This document shows positions 17,381 to 26,000 of a DNA stretch of 64,000 bases, one piece after another; position 1 is the first letter of the stretch; the number at the start of each line of letters is the position of its first letter. Made by a program: the position numbers and the translations under genes. The notes beneath the pieces were generated by a model. The model saw only the letters and a list, made by a program, of their open reading frames with translations. It did not search any database and was not told where the DNA came from. Source of the DNA: DASQEH01 sp963765725 (lineage in GTDB: Bacteria > Actinomycetota > Actinomycetes > Propionibacteriales > Nocardioidaceae); contig CAVXXI010000003.1 in the NCBI GenBank assembly GCA_963765725.1, positions 1,550,001 to 1,614,000 on the forward strand, given 5' to 3'.

Positions 17381-17409
17381 CCAGCTCTCTTTACTGAAAG
17401 CAGCCCGAC

Positions 17410-19119
17410 ATGGCAATCCACCCGCAGAGTCCCAGCCGCATGCCGTTCCAGCGTTATCGGCCGTTCACGCCGATCGACCTTCCCGACCGCATGTGGCCCA
17501 CCAAGACGATCACGCAAGCTCCCCGCTGGTGCGCGGTCGACCTGCGCGACGGCAACCAGGCCCTCATCGACCCGATGGGCCCCGATCGCAAGCGGCGGAT
17601 GTTCGAGCTGCTCGTCGCGATGGGCTACAAGGAGATCGAGGTCGGCTTCCCGTCCGCCAGCCAGACGGACTTCGACTTCGTCCGCCAGATCATCGAGCAG
17701 GACCTCATCCCCGACGACGTGACGATCCAGGTGCTGACCCAGGCCCGTGAGGAGCTGATCGAGCGCACCTTCGAGTCGGTACGCGGCTCGCGCCAGGCGA
17801 TCGTGCACCTGTACAACTCGACGTCGACCCTTCAACGTAGGGTTGTGTTCGGCCTCGACCGCGACGGTATCCGCGACATCGCCGTCCATGCCGCGCACAT
17901 CTGCCAGAAGCTCTCCGAGGACATGGGCGACACCGAGATCTCGTTCGAGTACTCGCCTGAGTCATACACCGGTACCGAGCTCGACTTTGCTGTCGACGTC
18001 TGCAACGCCGTCAACGACGTGTGGAAGCCGACCCCCGACCACAAGACGATCGTGAACCTCCCCGCGACCGTCGAGATGGCGACTCCGAACGTGTATGCCG
18101 ACTCGATCGAGTGGATGCATCGCCATCTCGACTCGCGTGACTCGGTCGTGCTGTCGCTGCACCCGCACAACGACCGCGGTACGGCAGTCGCGGCCGCCGA
18201 GCTCGGGTACATGGCCGGCGCTGACAGGATCGAGGGCTGCCTGTTCGGGAACGGCGAGCGTACGGGCAATGTCTGCCTGGTCACGCTCGGACTGAACCTC
18301 TTCAGCCAGGGCGTCGACCCGATGATCGACTTCTCCGACATCGATGAGATCCGGCGCACTGTCGAGCACTGCAACCAGCTGCCGGTCAACGAGCGGCATC
18401 CGTACGGCGGCGACCTGGTGTACACCGCCTTCTCCGGCTCGCACCAGGACGCGATCAAGAAGGGCCTCGAGGCACTTGACCGCCAGGCCCAGGCGGACGG
18501 CATCCCGGTCAGCGACGCGGTCTGGGAGGTGCCCTACCTGCCGATCGACCCGAAGGACGTCGGCCGCTCCTACGAGGCGGTGATCCGCGTCAACTCGCAG
18601 TCCGGGAAGGGCGGCGTCGCGTACATCCTGAAGGCCGAGCACAAGCTCGAGCTGCCCCGGCGGCTCCAGATCGAGTTCAGCCGGGTCGTGCAGCAGCTCA
18701 CCGACACCGAGGGCGGCGAGATCTCCGGCGCGGAGATCTGGGCGGCGTTCGAGCGGGAGTACCTCGATCGACCTACTCCGCTCGCACTGAACTCGGTGCA
18801 CACGTCGTCGGCGGCTGGGGAGCGGGACGCGCTCACGGTCAACGTGTACGTCGACGGTGAGATCCACACGCTCGAAGGGGAGGGCAACGGTCCTATCGCG
18901 GCGTTCGTGTCGGCCATCAACGGGATCGGATTCGACGTGCGCGTCCTCGACTACGCCGAGCACGCTTTGTCGTCGGGCGGCGACGCCATCGCGGCCGCGT
19001 ACGTCGAGTGTGCCGTCGGCGAGCAGGTGCTGTGGGGAGTGGGCTTCGACGCGAACATCGTCACCGCCTCGCTGCGCGCAGTCATCTCGGCCGTCAACCG
19101 CGCCGGCAACCCGCGCTGA
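17410..19119 (+). CDS. leuA: 2-isopropylmalate synthase
   Basis: First committed enzyme of leucine biosynthesis: condenses acetyl-CoA with 2-oxoisovalerate. 569 aa, the long actinobacterial form. The TIM barrel carries VDLRDGNQALIDPMGP near residue 44, the metal ligands H251-P-H253-N-D (LHPHNDRGTAVAAAELG) and GCLFGNGERTGN; SGKGGVAYILK marks the subdomain linker. The C-terminal regulatory domain (about 445-565) is the leucine-sensing part, consistent with feedback inhibition. Expression is probably attenuated through the leader peptide upstream. No other leu gene follows. Confidence 0.97.
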   Translation: MAIHPQSPSRMPFQRYRPFTPIDLPDRMWPTKTITQAPRWCAVDLRDGNQALIDPMGPDRKRRMFELLVAMGYKEIEVGFPSASQTDFDFVRQIIEQDLIPDDVTIQVLTQAREELIERTFESVRGSRQAIVHLYNSTSTLQRRVVFGLDRDGIRDIAVHAAHICQKLSEDMGDTEISFEYSPESYTGTELDFAVDVCNAVNDVWKPTPDHKTIVNLPATVEMATPNVYADSIEWMHRHLDSRDSVVLSLHPHNDRGTAVAAAELGYMAGADRIEGCLFGNGERTGNVCLVTLGLNLFSQGVDPMIDFSDIDEIRRTVEHCNQLPVNERHPYGGDLVYTAFSGSHQDAIKKGLEALDRQAQADGIPVSDAVWEVPYLPIDPKDVGRSYEAVIRVNSQSGKGGVAYILKAEHKLELPRRLQIEFSRVVQQLTDTEGGEISGAEIWAAFEREYLDRPTPLALNSVHTSSAAGERDALTVNVYVDGEIHTLEGEGNGPIAAFVSAINGIGFDVRVLDYAEHALSSGGDAIAAAYVECAVGEQVLWGVGFDANIVTASLRAVISAVNRAGNPR

Positions 19120-19456
19120 GGCGAGGTTCTGGGTTTGTCCCCTGTACGACGTGAGAGCCCTTACCCGCAGACAAGCTCCCATTGCGCTTATCTGCCCCGT
19201 CGTTGTGCATGACTCCGCTTCCGGCGGGATCGGCGATGGAACCATTGCGCTGGACGTAGGACCGTCACAAAGACCGACTTTGGCGTCTTTGCCTGGACAC
19301 CCTTGACCAGGACCGCGATGTGGCCGACCTCCGCTGCCGGCCGTGTCACAGTCCTGTGCGCTTAGCGTCTTGGGCGCTGCAGCCCCAGCGCATACGTCCC
19401 GGTGGTGCGGTGACCGCAACGGCCCTTTGAGTGAAGTGCCGTGCCGTTGAACCCAC
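19120..19456. other. No gene seen (leuA to beta-propeller gene)
   Basis: 337 bp between two convergent genes. No convincing open frame, repeat or strong hairpin is visible. Base composition is lower in GC than in leuA, similar to the gene that follows. Confidence 0.6.
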
Positions 19457-20596
19457 TCACATGCTCGGCAGAGCGGCGTATCGCTTTTCGGGAGTGTTAG
19501 CGAACTGCAAGCCTCCGCCAAGTCGCAGATCGGTGGTGTCGACGATGATCGCCCAGATGCCCGGATGGTCGCTACCGGTCAGCTTGAGGGAATACGACAA
19601 GAGGGTTCCGCTGAGCTCGTCGAGTGCGGCAAGCTGGTGTCTAGTCGCACCGGCGAAGTTCGGGCCGAAGTGTCCACCGACGTAGACGACGTTGCCGCTC
19701 ACCGCTATCGCCTGACAGTCCCCGTCGGATGCCTTACTCCACTTGATGGCGTTGGCCGCTAGTGAGTACGCGGCGGTGTGACCACCTGGACCCGCCGTGG
19801 CGACAAACGCGTTGCCGCTGTCTACTGCGACATCGAGCACCTGACAGCCCGAGCACAGGCCAGCCGGAGTCCAGCTGGTTGCCGCACCCGTGTCGGCCGA
19901 GATGCTCGCGAGCGCGAAGTGGTTCACCCCCCCAACCGCGGTGAAGGTGCCACCGACGACCAAGGTATGGCTGGCAGCGTCCAAGGCGAGCGCATGTACC
20001 TTCCCACCGCTCACATGGGCAACGAACGGTAGCAGACCGCCCGTGGCGGCATCGACCTCGGCGAGTCCGAATCGCGGGTGTGAATCCATAGTCGCGAAGT
20101 CGCCGGCCACATAGAGCCCACTGCCGAAGACAAGGAGGTCACGCACCGTGGCGATTGCCGACGCGGAGAAACCAGGCAGCTGGACACCGGTCACAGGGTC
20201 GAGCGCTGACAACCTCGTAGCACTTGCGCCTCCGATATTGAGGAAACTTCCACCGGCATACACCACTCCGGAGGAGGGGTTGACGGTAAGAGCGCGCACG
20301 GTACTGTCAGCATTCGGGTCCCAGGGCAGCGGCACTCCGGTCGTGGCGTCCAGGGCGGCCAGCCGATTGCGGGTCACCGTGGTGCCGGTAGACGGATCGG
20401 TAAGGCTCGTGAAACTACCCCCGAGGTACACCGTGTTGCCACTCTCGGCCATCGCATACACGGTCCCATTCGGCACCCAGGAAAATGCCGGCGTGGGGTT
20501 GTAGGTGGCGGCCAACGCTGGAGGGGCGAAGGCAGTGACCATGACGACCAATAGACCGCCGGCTGCCACGAACGGCCAGCTATTTCGAATCGCCAT
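19457..20596 (-). CDS. Secreted beta-propeller-like repeat protein
   Basis: 379 aa starting at MAIRNSWPFVAAGG, a Sec signal peptide ending near ALA-AT (residue about 30). The rest is at least six repeats of the type V(Y/V)(A/L)GG(S/T/H)F followed by (L/H)AALD..TG (VYLGGSFTSL, VYAGGSFLNI, LYVAGDFATM, LVVGGTFTAV, VYVGGHFGPN, LRLGGGLQFA), the pattern of delta-60/PQQ-like propeller blades. No enzymatic motif or cell-wall anchor is seen. It is shorter and less GC-rich than its neighbours, which suggests acquisition. The role is probably binding at the cell surface or outside the cell, but that is inference. Confidence 0.75.
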   Translation of the reverse strand: MAIRNSWPFVAAGGLLVVMVTAFAPPALAATYNPTPAFSWVPNGTVYAMAESGNTVYLGGSFTSLTDPSTGTTVTRNRLAALDATTGVPLPWDPNADSTVRALTVNPSSGVVYAGGSFLNIGGASATRLSALDPVTGVQLPGFSASAIATVRDLLVFGSGLYVAGDFATMDSHPRFGLAEVDAATGGLLPFVAHVSGGKVHALALDAASHTLVVGGTFTAVGGVNHFALASISADTGAATSWTPAGLCSGCQVLDVAVDSGNAFVATAGPGGHTAAYSLAANAIKWSKASDGDCQAIAVSGNVVYVGGHFGPNFAGATRHQLAALDELSGTLLSYSLKLTGSDHPGIWAIIVDTTDLRLGGGLQFANTPEKRYAALPSM

Positions 20597-20818
20597 GTCA
20601 TCAGCCTCAGTCAGGGGTCGTGGGACCCGCCATCGGACGGTCGGCTCGGGGCAAAACCGTCCATTTAGGCGGTCGGACAAGTGCTCGCCTGCACTGTAGG
20701 CGAAGCCGGGCGTTTATGCCTACTCTGGGCAATTCCGACTACTCGCCCTTCTTCCAGAAGTGCGCTGCCGAATGTGCGGTAGCGATCCCTGGCACCCGCC
20801 GCGCGAGGCGTCCGGGGC

Positions 20819-21610
20819 ATGATGAGCCGGGTGACCGATGCCGACGCCCTTCCCGAGCCGGTCACCGCAGAAGCGCCGCCCTTGACCGGCCGCCAGATCA
20901 TGCACCAGCGCTGGGAGGATGTCGCCTTCCTGCACTGGCGGGTCGAGCCCGAGCGCGTCGCACCGCTGCTGCCGCCGGGCATCCGGCCGGACGTCTTCGA
21001 CGGTAGCTCCTGGGTCGGGCTGATCCCGTTCCGGATGGTCGGGGCCGGGCCTTTGTCCGCGCCGAGCGCGCCCTGGCTGGGGACGTTCGCGGAGACGAAC
21101 GTCCGCTTGTACTCCGTGGACCGCAGCGGCCGCCGCGGAGTCGTGTTCCGGTCACTGGAGACGTCGCGGCTGGCGATCGTGTTCGGTGCTCGGGCGGCGT
21201 TCGGGGTCCCGTACTGCTGGGCGAAGATGCAGGTACGCCGCTCCGGCGACGACATCGCGTACACGAGCAGCCGCCGCTGGCCCGGTGGCAGGGGCGTGAG
21301 CAGCTACGTGGTCGTCCGCCCCGAGGCTGCCGTCGTGCGCGGTGACCCCCTCGCCGACTTCCTCACCGCACGCTGGGGCCTGCATTCTCGGTGGGTGGGG
21401 CGCTCGCTCTTCGTCCCCAACTTCCACGAGATGTGGCCTCTCCAGAGCGCGACTCTGCTCGACCTGCGCGACGACCTCGTCGCCGCGGCGGGACTGCCCG
21501 GCGTAACGGGACGCCCGCCCGAGTCCGTGCTGTGGTCCGCCGGCGTACGCAGCGTCTTCGGTACGCCGTTCGACCACGAGCGCCGCACGCGTACACCTGC
21601 GGGCGAGTAG
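20819..21610 (+). CDS. DUF2071 (YqjF-like) family protein
   Basis: 263-residue soluble protein of the DUF2071/acetoacetate-decarboxylase-like fold. Characteristic parts: RQIMHQRWEDVAFLHWRVEPERVAPLLPPG in pieces (HQRWEDVAFLHW, LLPPGIRPDVFDGSSWVGL), ETNVRLYS near 92 and GVPYCWAKMQV near 125. Function of the family is not established. Two adjacent ATGs exist (20819, 20822). It is followed by the ArsR-MFS pair in the same direction. Confidence 0.85.
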   Translation: MMSRVTDADALPEPVTAEAPPLTGRQIMHQRWEDVAFLHWRVEPERVAPLLPPGIRPDVFDGSSWVGLIPFRMVGAGPLSAPSAPWLGTFAETNVRLYSVDRSGRRGVVFRSLETSRLAIVFGARAAFGVPYCWAKMQVRRSGDDIAYTSSRRWPGGRGVSSYVVVRPEAAVVRGDPLADFLTARWGLHSRWVGRSLFVPNFHEMWPLQSATLLDLRDDLVAAAGLPGVTGRPPESVLWSAGVRSVFGTPFDHERRTRTPAGE

Positions 21611-21643
21611 CGGTACCCGCACCCCCCAGCGGGGACGAGGCTC

Positions 21644-21690
21644 TTGACGCGCCAATCGTGAGAGAATACTTTCGAGATATGTCTCTCACG
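21644..21690 (+). promoter_or_regulatory. Leaderless promoter with operator for the first ArsR-MFS module
   Basis: -35 TTGACG (21644-21649), 17 bp, -10 TACTTT (21667-21672), then six bases and the ATG (21679), so the mRNA should begin at the start codon. An inverted repeat CGTGAGAGA-N16-TCTCTCACG (21657-21690) covers the -10 and the start codon, a natural autorepression site for the ArsR-type regulator. Confidence 0.7.
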
Positions 21691-22296
21691 AATCGCCTCG
21701 GCGATGTTGAGATCTCCGATCCACGGGCGATGCGCGCCCTCGCCCACCCCGTTCGGATGGCGATCCTGAACTCGCTGCAGCGGCACGGGCCGGCGACCGC
21801 GACCTCCCTCGCACCCGTCGTCGGGGCCTCGCCGTCGGTGACCAGCTGGCACCTGCGCCACCTGGCGACGTTCGGACTGGTCGAGAACTGCGACGTCGGG
21901 AACGACGCCCGCCTGCGCTGGTGGCGAGCGGTCGGGCGAGGCTTCCGGTTCTCGTTGCCGGAAGGCGAGGAGGGCTCGGCGGCGTACTCGATGCTTGCGG
22001 GGCAGCTCTTCGAGAGCAGCCTCCGACAGGCTCAGATCTGGCAGGAGGAGGTCGAGCCGGAGCTGGACGACGACTGGCGCCGCCTCTCCGGAACGGCGAA
22101 CACCCGCGTCACCGTGTCCAGGGACGAGCTCGAGCACATCGAGGAGGAGATCGAGAAGCTGATTGCCCCATACGTCACGCGCGGGCCCGAGGAGGCGCCG
22201 CCCGCGGCGCGCAGTGCCCGGCTGCTCCGGATCTACATGCCTGCGGCCGTCGAGGAGGGGACCAGAGAGGACGAGAGCGGCGAGGACGGGTGGTGA
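21679..22296 (+). CDS. ArsR-type helix-turn-helix regulator
   Basis: 205-residue regulator. The winged helix occupies residues 10-90 (DPRAMRALAHPVRMAILNSLQRHGPATATSLAPVVG, in parts ALAHPVRMAILNSL and SPSVTSWHLRHLATFGLVE), with a longer C-terminal part (about 95-190) that may form the dimer and ligand module. It lacks the CxC metal motif of classical ArsR, so a non-metal signal is likely. The ATG at 21679 is selected by the promoter spacing. The stop overlaps the MFS gene by 4 bp (GTGA). Confidence 0.9.
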   Translation: MSLTNRLGDVEISDPRAMRALAHPVRMAILNSLQRHGPATATSLAPVVGASPSVTSWHLRHLATFGLVENCDVGNDARLRWWRAVGRGFRFSLPEGEEGSAAYSMLAGQLFESSLRQAQIWQEEVEPELDDDWRRLSGTANTRVTVSRDELEHIEEEIEKLIAPYVTRGPEEAPPAARSARLLRIYMPAAVEEGTREDESGEDGW

Positions 22297-23639
22297 CCGC
22301 GACAAGGCCGCGCTCGCTGCTGTACGACGCCCGGTTCCGCTCATACTGGCTCGGACAAACCGTCTCCCAGCTGGGGGACCGGGTCACCGAGCTGGCCCTG
22401 CCGCTGATCGCCGTCACAATGCTCGCCGCGACCCCGAGCCAGGTCGGCCTGCTCACCGCCGCTGTATGGCTGCCCGCGCTGGTGTCCCTCGTCGTCGGCA
22501 GTTGGGTCGACCATCGGCAGCGCAAGCGGCAGATCCTGGTCATGGCTGACCTGGCCCGGGCACTGGTGCTCGTCTCGGTCCCGGTGGCGTACGCGTTCGA
22601 CGCGGTGACCCTCGCCCAGCTCTTCGCGGTGGCGCTGCTGACCGGCCTGGGGAGCGTCTACTACAACACGGCGTACGCGCCGGTGTTCGTCAACCTCGTC
22701 CAGCGCGAGTCCTTCATGCAGGCGAACAGCCTCTTCAGCTCGACGCGCTCGTTCTCCTTCATCGCGGGTCCTGCGGTCGGCGGCGCGCTGATCCAGGTGT
22801 TCACTGCGCCGATCGCCGTACTGGTCGACGGGCTGTCCTTCGTCGCCTCCGCCATCCTCACCGCGCGGATCCCGATGGTGGAGGGCAAGCCGCAGGTCGA
22901 CGACGACGTCTCCTTGTGGCGCCGATCGGTCGACGGGATGACGTTTCTGCTGCGTCACCGGGTACTCCGCGCGAGTCTTGCCTGCTGCGCCACCGGCAAC
23001 TTCTTCGCGATGGTCGGGTCGGCGCTGCTCGTGCTCTTCGCGAGCCGCAGTCTCGGGCTGTCCGCGGGCCTGATCGGCACGGCGTTCGCGGTCGGCGCAA
23101 CCGGGGGGCTGGTCGGCGCGGTGCTGGCACCCCGGCTGGCCGGCATGTTCGGCGTCGGCACGATCATCATCGTCGGGGCGATCGTGTACCCGGCGGGGTT
23201 CGCCGCGGCCGCCCTGGCCGGCGGACCGACGATCGCTCGGATGGGGCTGGTCGCCGCGGCGGAGTTCGTCACCGGCGTGGGAGTCATGCTCTTCGACGTC
23301 AACCTCAACTCGCTGCAGGCCTGCGTGACGCCCGATGAGCTTCGCAGCCGGGTCTCGGGTGCGTTCTCCACCGTCAACTACGGAGTACGTCCGCTGGGAG
23401 CCGTCATCGGAGGGGTACTGGGCGCCTGGGTCGGGATCCGCCCCACCCTGTTGCTGGCGGCGATCGGCGGCGCGCTTGCTTTCCTGTGGCTGATGTGGTC
23501 GCCGATCCGGGGTGTCCGCGAGCTGGCCGACCTCGACGCGATCGACCCCTACACCGGCCGCCCCCGCGCCGAGACGCCACCCGCGGCCCAGGATCACGGC
23601 GTGTCGAGCCGCCCAGTGACGTTTCGGGGACGGGAATGA
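22293..23639 (+). CDS. MFS transporter (MFS_3/enterobactin-exporter-like)
   Basis: 448 aa, twelve predicted helices, beginning VTATRPRSLLYDARFRSYW with the GTG overlapping the regulator stop. Seen: WLGQTVSQLGDRVTELALPLIA in parts (SQLGDRVTELALPL) and the loop motif SWVDHRQRKRQILVMADL typical of this MFS branch. It is probably an exporter of a drug or small metabolite controlled by the regulator before it. Substrate unknown. Confidence 0.92.
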   Translation: MTATRPRSLLYDARFRSYWLGQTVSQLGDRVTELALPLIAVTMLAATPSQVGLLTAAVWLPALVSLVVGSWVDHRQRKRQILVMADLARALVLVSVPVAYAFDAVTLAQLFAVALLTGLGSVYYNTAYAPVFVNLVQRESFMQANSLFSSTRSFSFIAGPAVGGALIQVFTAPIAVLVDGLSFVASAILTARIPMVEGKPQVDDDVSLWRRSVDGMTFLLRHRVLRASLACCATGNFFAMVGSALLVLFASRSLGLSAGLIGTAFAVGATGGLVGAVLAPRLAGMFGVGTIIIVGAIVYPAGFAAAALAGGPTIARMGLVAAAEFVTGVGVMLFDVNLNSLQACVTPDELRSRVSGAFSTVNYGVRPLGAVIGGVLGAWVGIRPTLLLAAIGGALAFLWLMWSPIRGVRELADLDAIDPYTGRPRAETPPAAQDHGVSSRPVTFRGRE

Positions 23640-23673
23640 CGCGAGTCCGGGCCGGCGACCCCACGCGCGGCCC

Positions 23674-24534
23674 TTACCCGTGCGCGCCACCCACCTCGGC
23701 GATACACGCGATCCCGACCCGCTCGAAGCCGATGCCGCCGTACACCCGCGCGACGTCGTCGGACTGCGCCGAGCAGAAGACGGTCGACACGCCGCGCTCG
23801 AGCGCGTCGTGGGCCAAGACATACGTCAACGACGCGGCGAGACCGCGCCGGCGGTACGCCGGCAGCACGCCGACGCCCGCGATCTCGGCGATGTCACCGA
23901 CCGGGGAGTAGCCGCCCCCGCCGACCGGGCCGACCGCCGGCTCGTCAGGGTCGAACGCGGCGGCCAGCCGGAGCTCGCCGGCCTCCATCCTCGAGAGGAC
24001 CGATGGCTCCACCTGCGCGTACTCGGAGTCCCGGCTCTCCTCGCGGGCCGCGATGCCGGCTTCTCCGGTAGCCGTCCCGCCCACGGCGAACGCCACCGAC
24101 ACCGATGCCCTCGACGCCACGATGGCCTCCACCTCGTCCGAGTCGAGCATCCGGGTGGCCCCGCGTTCGCCTCGCGGCGCCCCTCGCAGCACCAGCAGCG
24201 GTGCACGCAGGATGTCGGCACCCGCCGACTCCACGACCGCGGCAAGTCCTGGGGCGAGCTCGTCGACCCACTCGATCGCCTGCGGCACCTCGAGCTCGCG
24301 CTGGCGAGCTAGCACCTGCTTGACGTCGTCGCTGGTGGCCTCCTGGCCGGAGCGACGACTCGGCCGCGCGTAGTACGGCCAGCCCGACAGCGCGACGAAG
24401 AGCGTGAACGGCCCGACCTCCTCTGTCTGGGAGCGTGCGCGGGGCACCGCGTCGTAGTACCGGTCGAGCCGGTCGAGCAGGGCGAAGTCGGGGGGCATGA
24501 CGGTGAGCATTTCACCTCGAGCCGCGGCGCTCAT
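23674..24534 (-). CDS. GNAT family N-acetyltransferase
   Basis: 286-residue acetyltransferase. The acetyl-CoA motif A lies near the C-terminus (IAGVGVLPAYRRRGLAASLTYVLAHDA with R-R-x-G-L-A), followed by STVFCSAQSDDVARVYGGIGFERVG. The N-terminal part (1-150) is less conserved and may be a second degenerate GNAT domain. The start may instead be the internal ATG (MLTVMPPDFALLDRLDRYY). Substrate unknown. It converges on the MFS gene. Confidence 0.88.
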   Translation of the reverse strand: MSAAARGEMLTVMPPDFALLDRLDRYYDAVPRARSQTEEVGPFTLFVALSGWPYYARPSRRSGQEATSDDVKQVLARQRELEVPQAIEWVDELAPGLAAVVESAGADILRAPLLVLRGAPRGERGATRMLDSDEVEAIVASRASVSVAFAVGGTATGEAGIAAREESRDSEYAQVEPSVLSRMEAGELRLAAAFDPDEPAVGPVGGGGYSPVGDIAEIAGVGVLPAYRRRGLAASLTYVLAHDALERGVSTVFCSAQSDDVARVYGGIGFERVGIACIAEVGGAHG

Positions 24535-24579
24535 CCGAGTTCCGCCGCCTCAGCGGCTCCGGCGGGTCAGACTTGAGCC

Positions 24580-25215
24580 ATGACACGCCCCGCCGCCGAC
24601 GAGGGGAGCTCCGCGCAGCCTACCCACCGGAGCTTCGCGATCCTCGCCGTGTGCACGGGGAACATCTGCCGCTCGCCTCTGGTCGAGCATCTCTTGCGCG
24701 ATGCGCTCGCGGCGGCCAGGGGCAGGACACCGTTCGAGGTAGGCAGCGCCGGCGTACGCGGCTGGGACGATGCGCCGATGGACGCTTCCGCCGCCGCCGA
24801 GCTCCGCCGCCTGGGCGGGGACCCCGGCGGTTTCCGTGGCCGCTCGTTCTCCGGGGTCCTCGGGGACCGCGCCGATCTGATCCTCACAGCCACCGCCGAC
24901 CATCGGCGGCTCGTGCTGCAGGAGGTACCGCAGGCGCTGCACAGGACGTTCACCCTCCTGGAGTTCGCGCATCTCGTCTCGGCGGTCGACGGCGTGGCCG
25001 AGGCTGCCGGCGACCCACCGGAGCTGGTCAGCCGCGCCGCCGCCCACCGTGGCGCGGCGCTGATCGACGCGTACGACCTGGGTGACCCGTACGGTCAGCC
25101 GGCCGCCGTGCATCGGCGGACAGCGGAGCTCGCGTACGCCGCCGTCACGGAGATCTCGCGAGCCCTGACCAGGCGGGATGATCCGCAAGGGGCCGTCCGG
25201 GGGTGTCGGGCGTGA
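24580..25215 (+). CDS. Low-molecular-weight protein tyrosine phosphatase-like protein
   Basis: 211 aa. The phosphatase loop C25-T-G-N-I-C-R31-S (VCTGNICRSP) is intact, and DLGDPYGQP near 167 provides the general-acid aspartate. The protein is longer than the usual 150-160 aa, with extra sequence before and after the core. Wzb-type LMW-PTPs dephosphorylate BY-kinases in capsule export, and this gene lies next to the exopolysaccharide locus that contains such a kinase (27957-29330), so it may be its phosphatase. Arsenate-reductase activity is an alternative. Confidence 0.85.
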   Translation: MTRPAADEGSSAQPTHRSFAILAVCTGNICRSPLVEHLLRDALAAARGRTPFEVGSAGVRGWDDAPMDASAAAELRRLGGDPGGFRGRSFSGVLGDRADLILTATADHRRLVLQEVPQALHRTFTLLEFAHLVSAVDGVAEAAGDPPELVSRAAAHRGAALIDAYDLGDPYGQPAAVHRRTAELAYAAVTEISRALTRRDDPQGAVRGCRA

Positions 25216-25229
25216 CCGAACGGCTACTT

Positions 25230-25292
25230 TTGACACCATCCGTTACTCAGTGTAAAGAGCATGTGACAAAGGGTGAACTCTCTGCCTAGTAT
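25230..25292 (+). promoter_or_regulatory. Two tandem candidate promoters for the His-rich protein
   Basis: P1: TTGACA (25230-25235), 17 bp, TAAAGA (25253-25258). P2: GTGACA (25263-25268), 18 bp, TAGTAT (25287-25292). Either would give a 75-110-nt leader before the ATG at 25374, which has AGGGGA as its ribosome site. Confidence 0.5.
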
Positions 25293-25373
25293 GCGGGGAT
25301 AACCACCACCGAGAACCACGTCCCTACCGGGATCGAGCGTTCCACCGCCCTCCAGTGCCCGTCAGGGGAACCC

Positions 25374-25934
25374 ATGAAGAAGACCATCCTTGCCATCGCC
25401 GCAGGGTTCCTCCTGTCCGGTGTTGGCCTTACCTCCGCATCGGGGGCGCCGCCGAGCACCGAGCACTTCGCCATGGACTCGAACGCCGCCCTCGGCCATC
25501 AGTGCCGTCCCTATCCTGCGCCCGAGTACACCAGTACACAGGTCAGCGTTCAGCGGGTCGTCCAACGAGGCAAAGGCAACACCGCTCACGTGACAGTGCG
25601 CGCGACCGGTCACAAGCAACCGGCGGGGAGCGTCACGCTCGACCTGCTCCGAAGCTCGTTCTCGGAGACCAGCACGCTGCACGGTGGCAGCGCCGTCTTC
25701 CACCTGCCCTCGAACCTCAGGCTTGGCAGCCACACGGTCGTGGCGACGTACGCACCGTCGTGCGGGAACTGGGTGGCGAGCAGTGGATCGGCGACCTTCA
25801 CGGTGACCCAACACGGTCATCACCACGGACACCACGGCGGCCATCACCATCACCACCACCACCACCATCACCACCACGGCGGCCACCACCACCATCACCA
25901 CCACGGCGGCCACCACCATCACCACCACCACTAA
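25374..25934 (+). CDS. Secreted Ig-like protein with a poly-histidine tail
   Basis: 186 aa. Signal peptide MKKTILAIAAGFLLSGVG..ASG-A (cleavage near 25), then one bacterial Ig-like domain (about 50-142; VTVRATGHKQPAGSVTLDLLR, GSHTVVATYAPSCGNW), then a tail of about 40 residues of which about 30 are His, broken only by Gly (HGHHHGHHGG and runs of up to 12 His). The tail should bind Zn, Ni or Cu strongly. The protein resembles the one at 43238-43687, which lacks the His tail; together they bracket the polysaccharide genes. The His tract comes from CAC/CAT codon runs prone to slippage. Role unknown; surface metal capture or matrix contact are possibilities. Confidence 0.8.
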   Translation: MKKTILAIAAGFLLSGVGLTSASGAPPSTEHFAMDSNAALGHQCRPYPAPEYTSTQVSVQRVVQRGKGNTAHVTVRATGHKQPAGSVTLDLLRSSFSETSTLHGGSAVFHLPSNLRLGSHTVVATYAPSCGNWVASSGSATFTVTQHGHHHGHHGGHHHHHHHHHHHHGGHHHHHHHGGHHHHHHH

Positions 25935-25962
25935 GAGGTGCTGAGTTCTCGGTCTGAAGTCC

Positions 25963-26000
25963 GGCACGACTCAACCCCACGAAAGGGGTTGAGCCGTGCC
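25963..26000 (+). promoter_or_regulatory. Long hairpin covering the start codon of the DUF4012 gene
   Basis: GGCACG-A-CTCAACCCC pairs with GGGGTTGAG-C-CGTGCC: 15 bp with one A.C mismatch and a 6-nt loop (ACGAAA). The 3' arm contains the AAGGGG ribosome site and the GTG start (25996). It also sits 28 bp after the stop of the His-rich gene, so it could instead act as a terminator, though no U tract follows. Confidence 0.7.
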
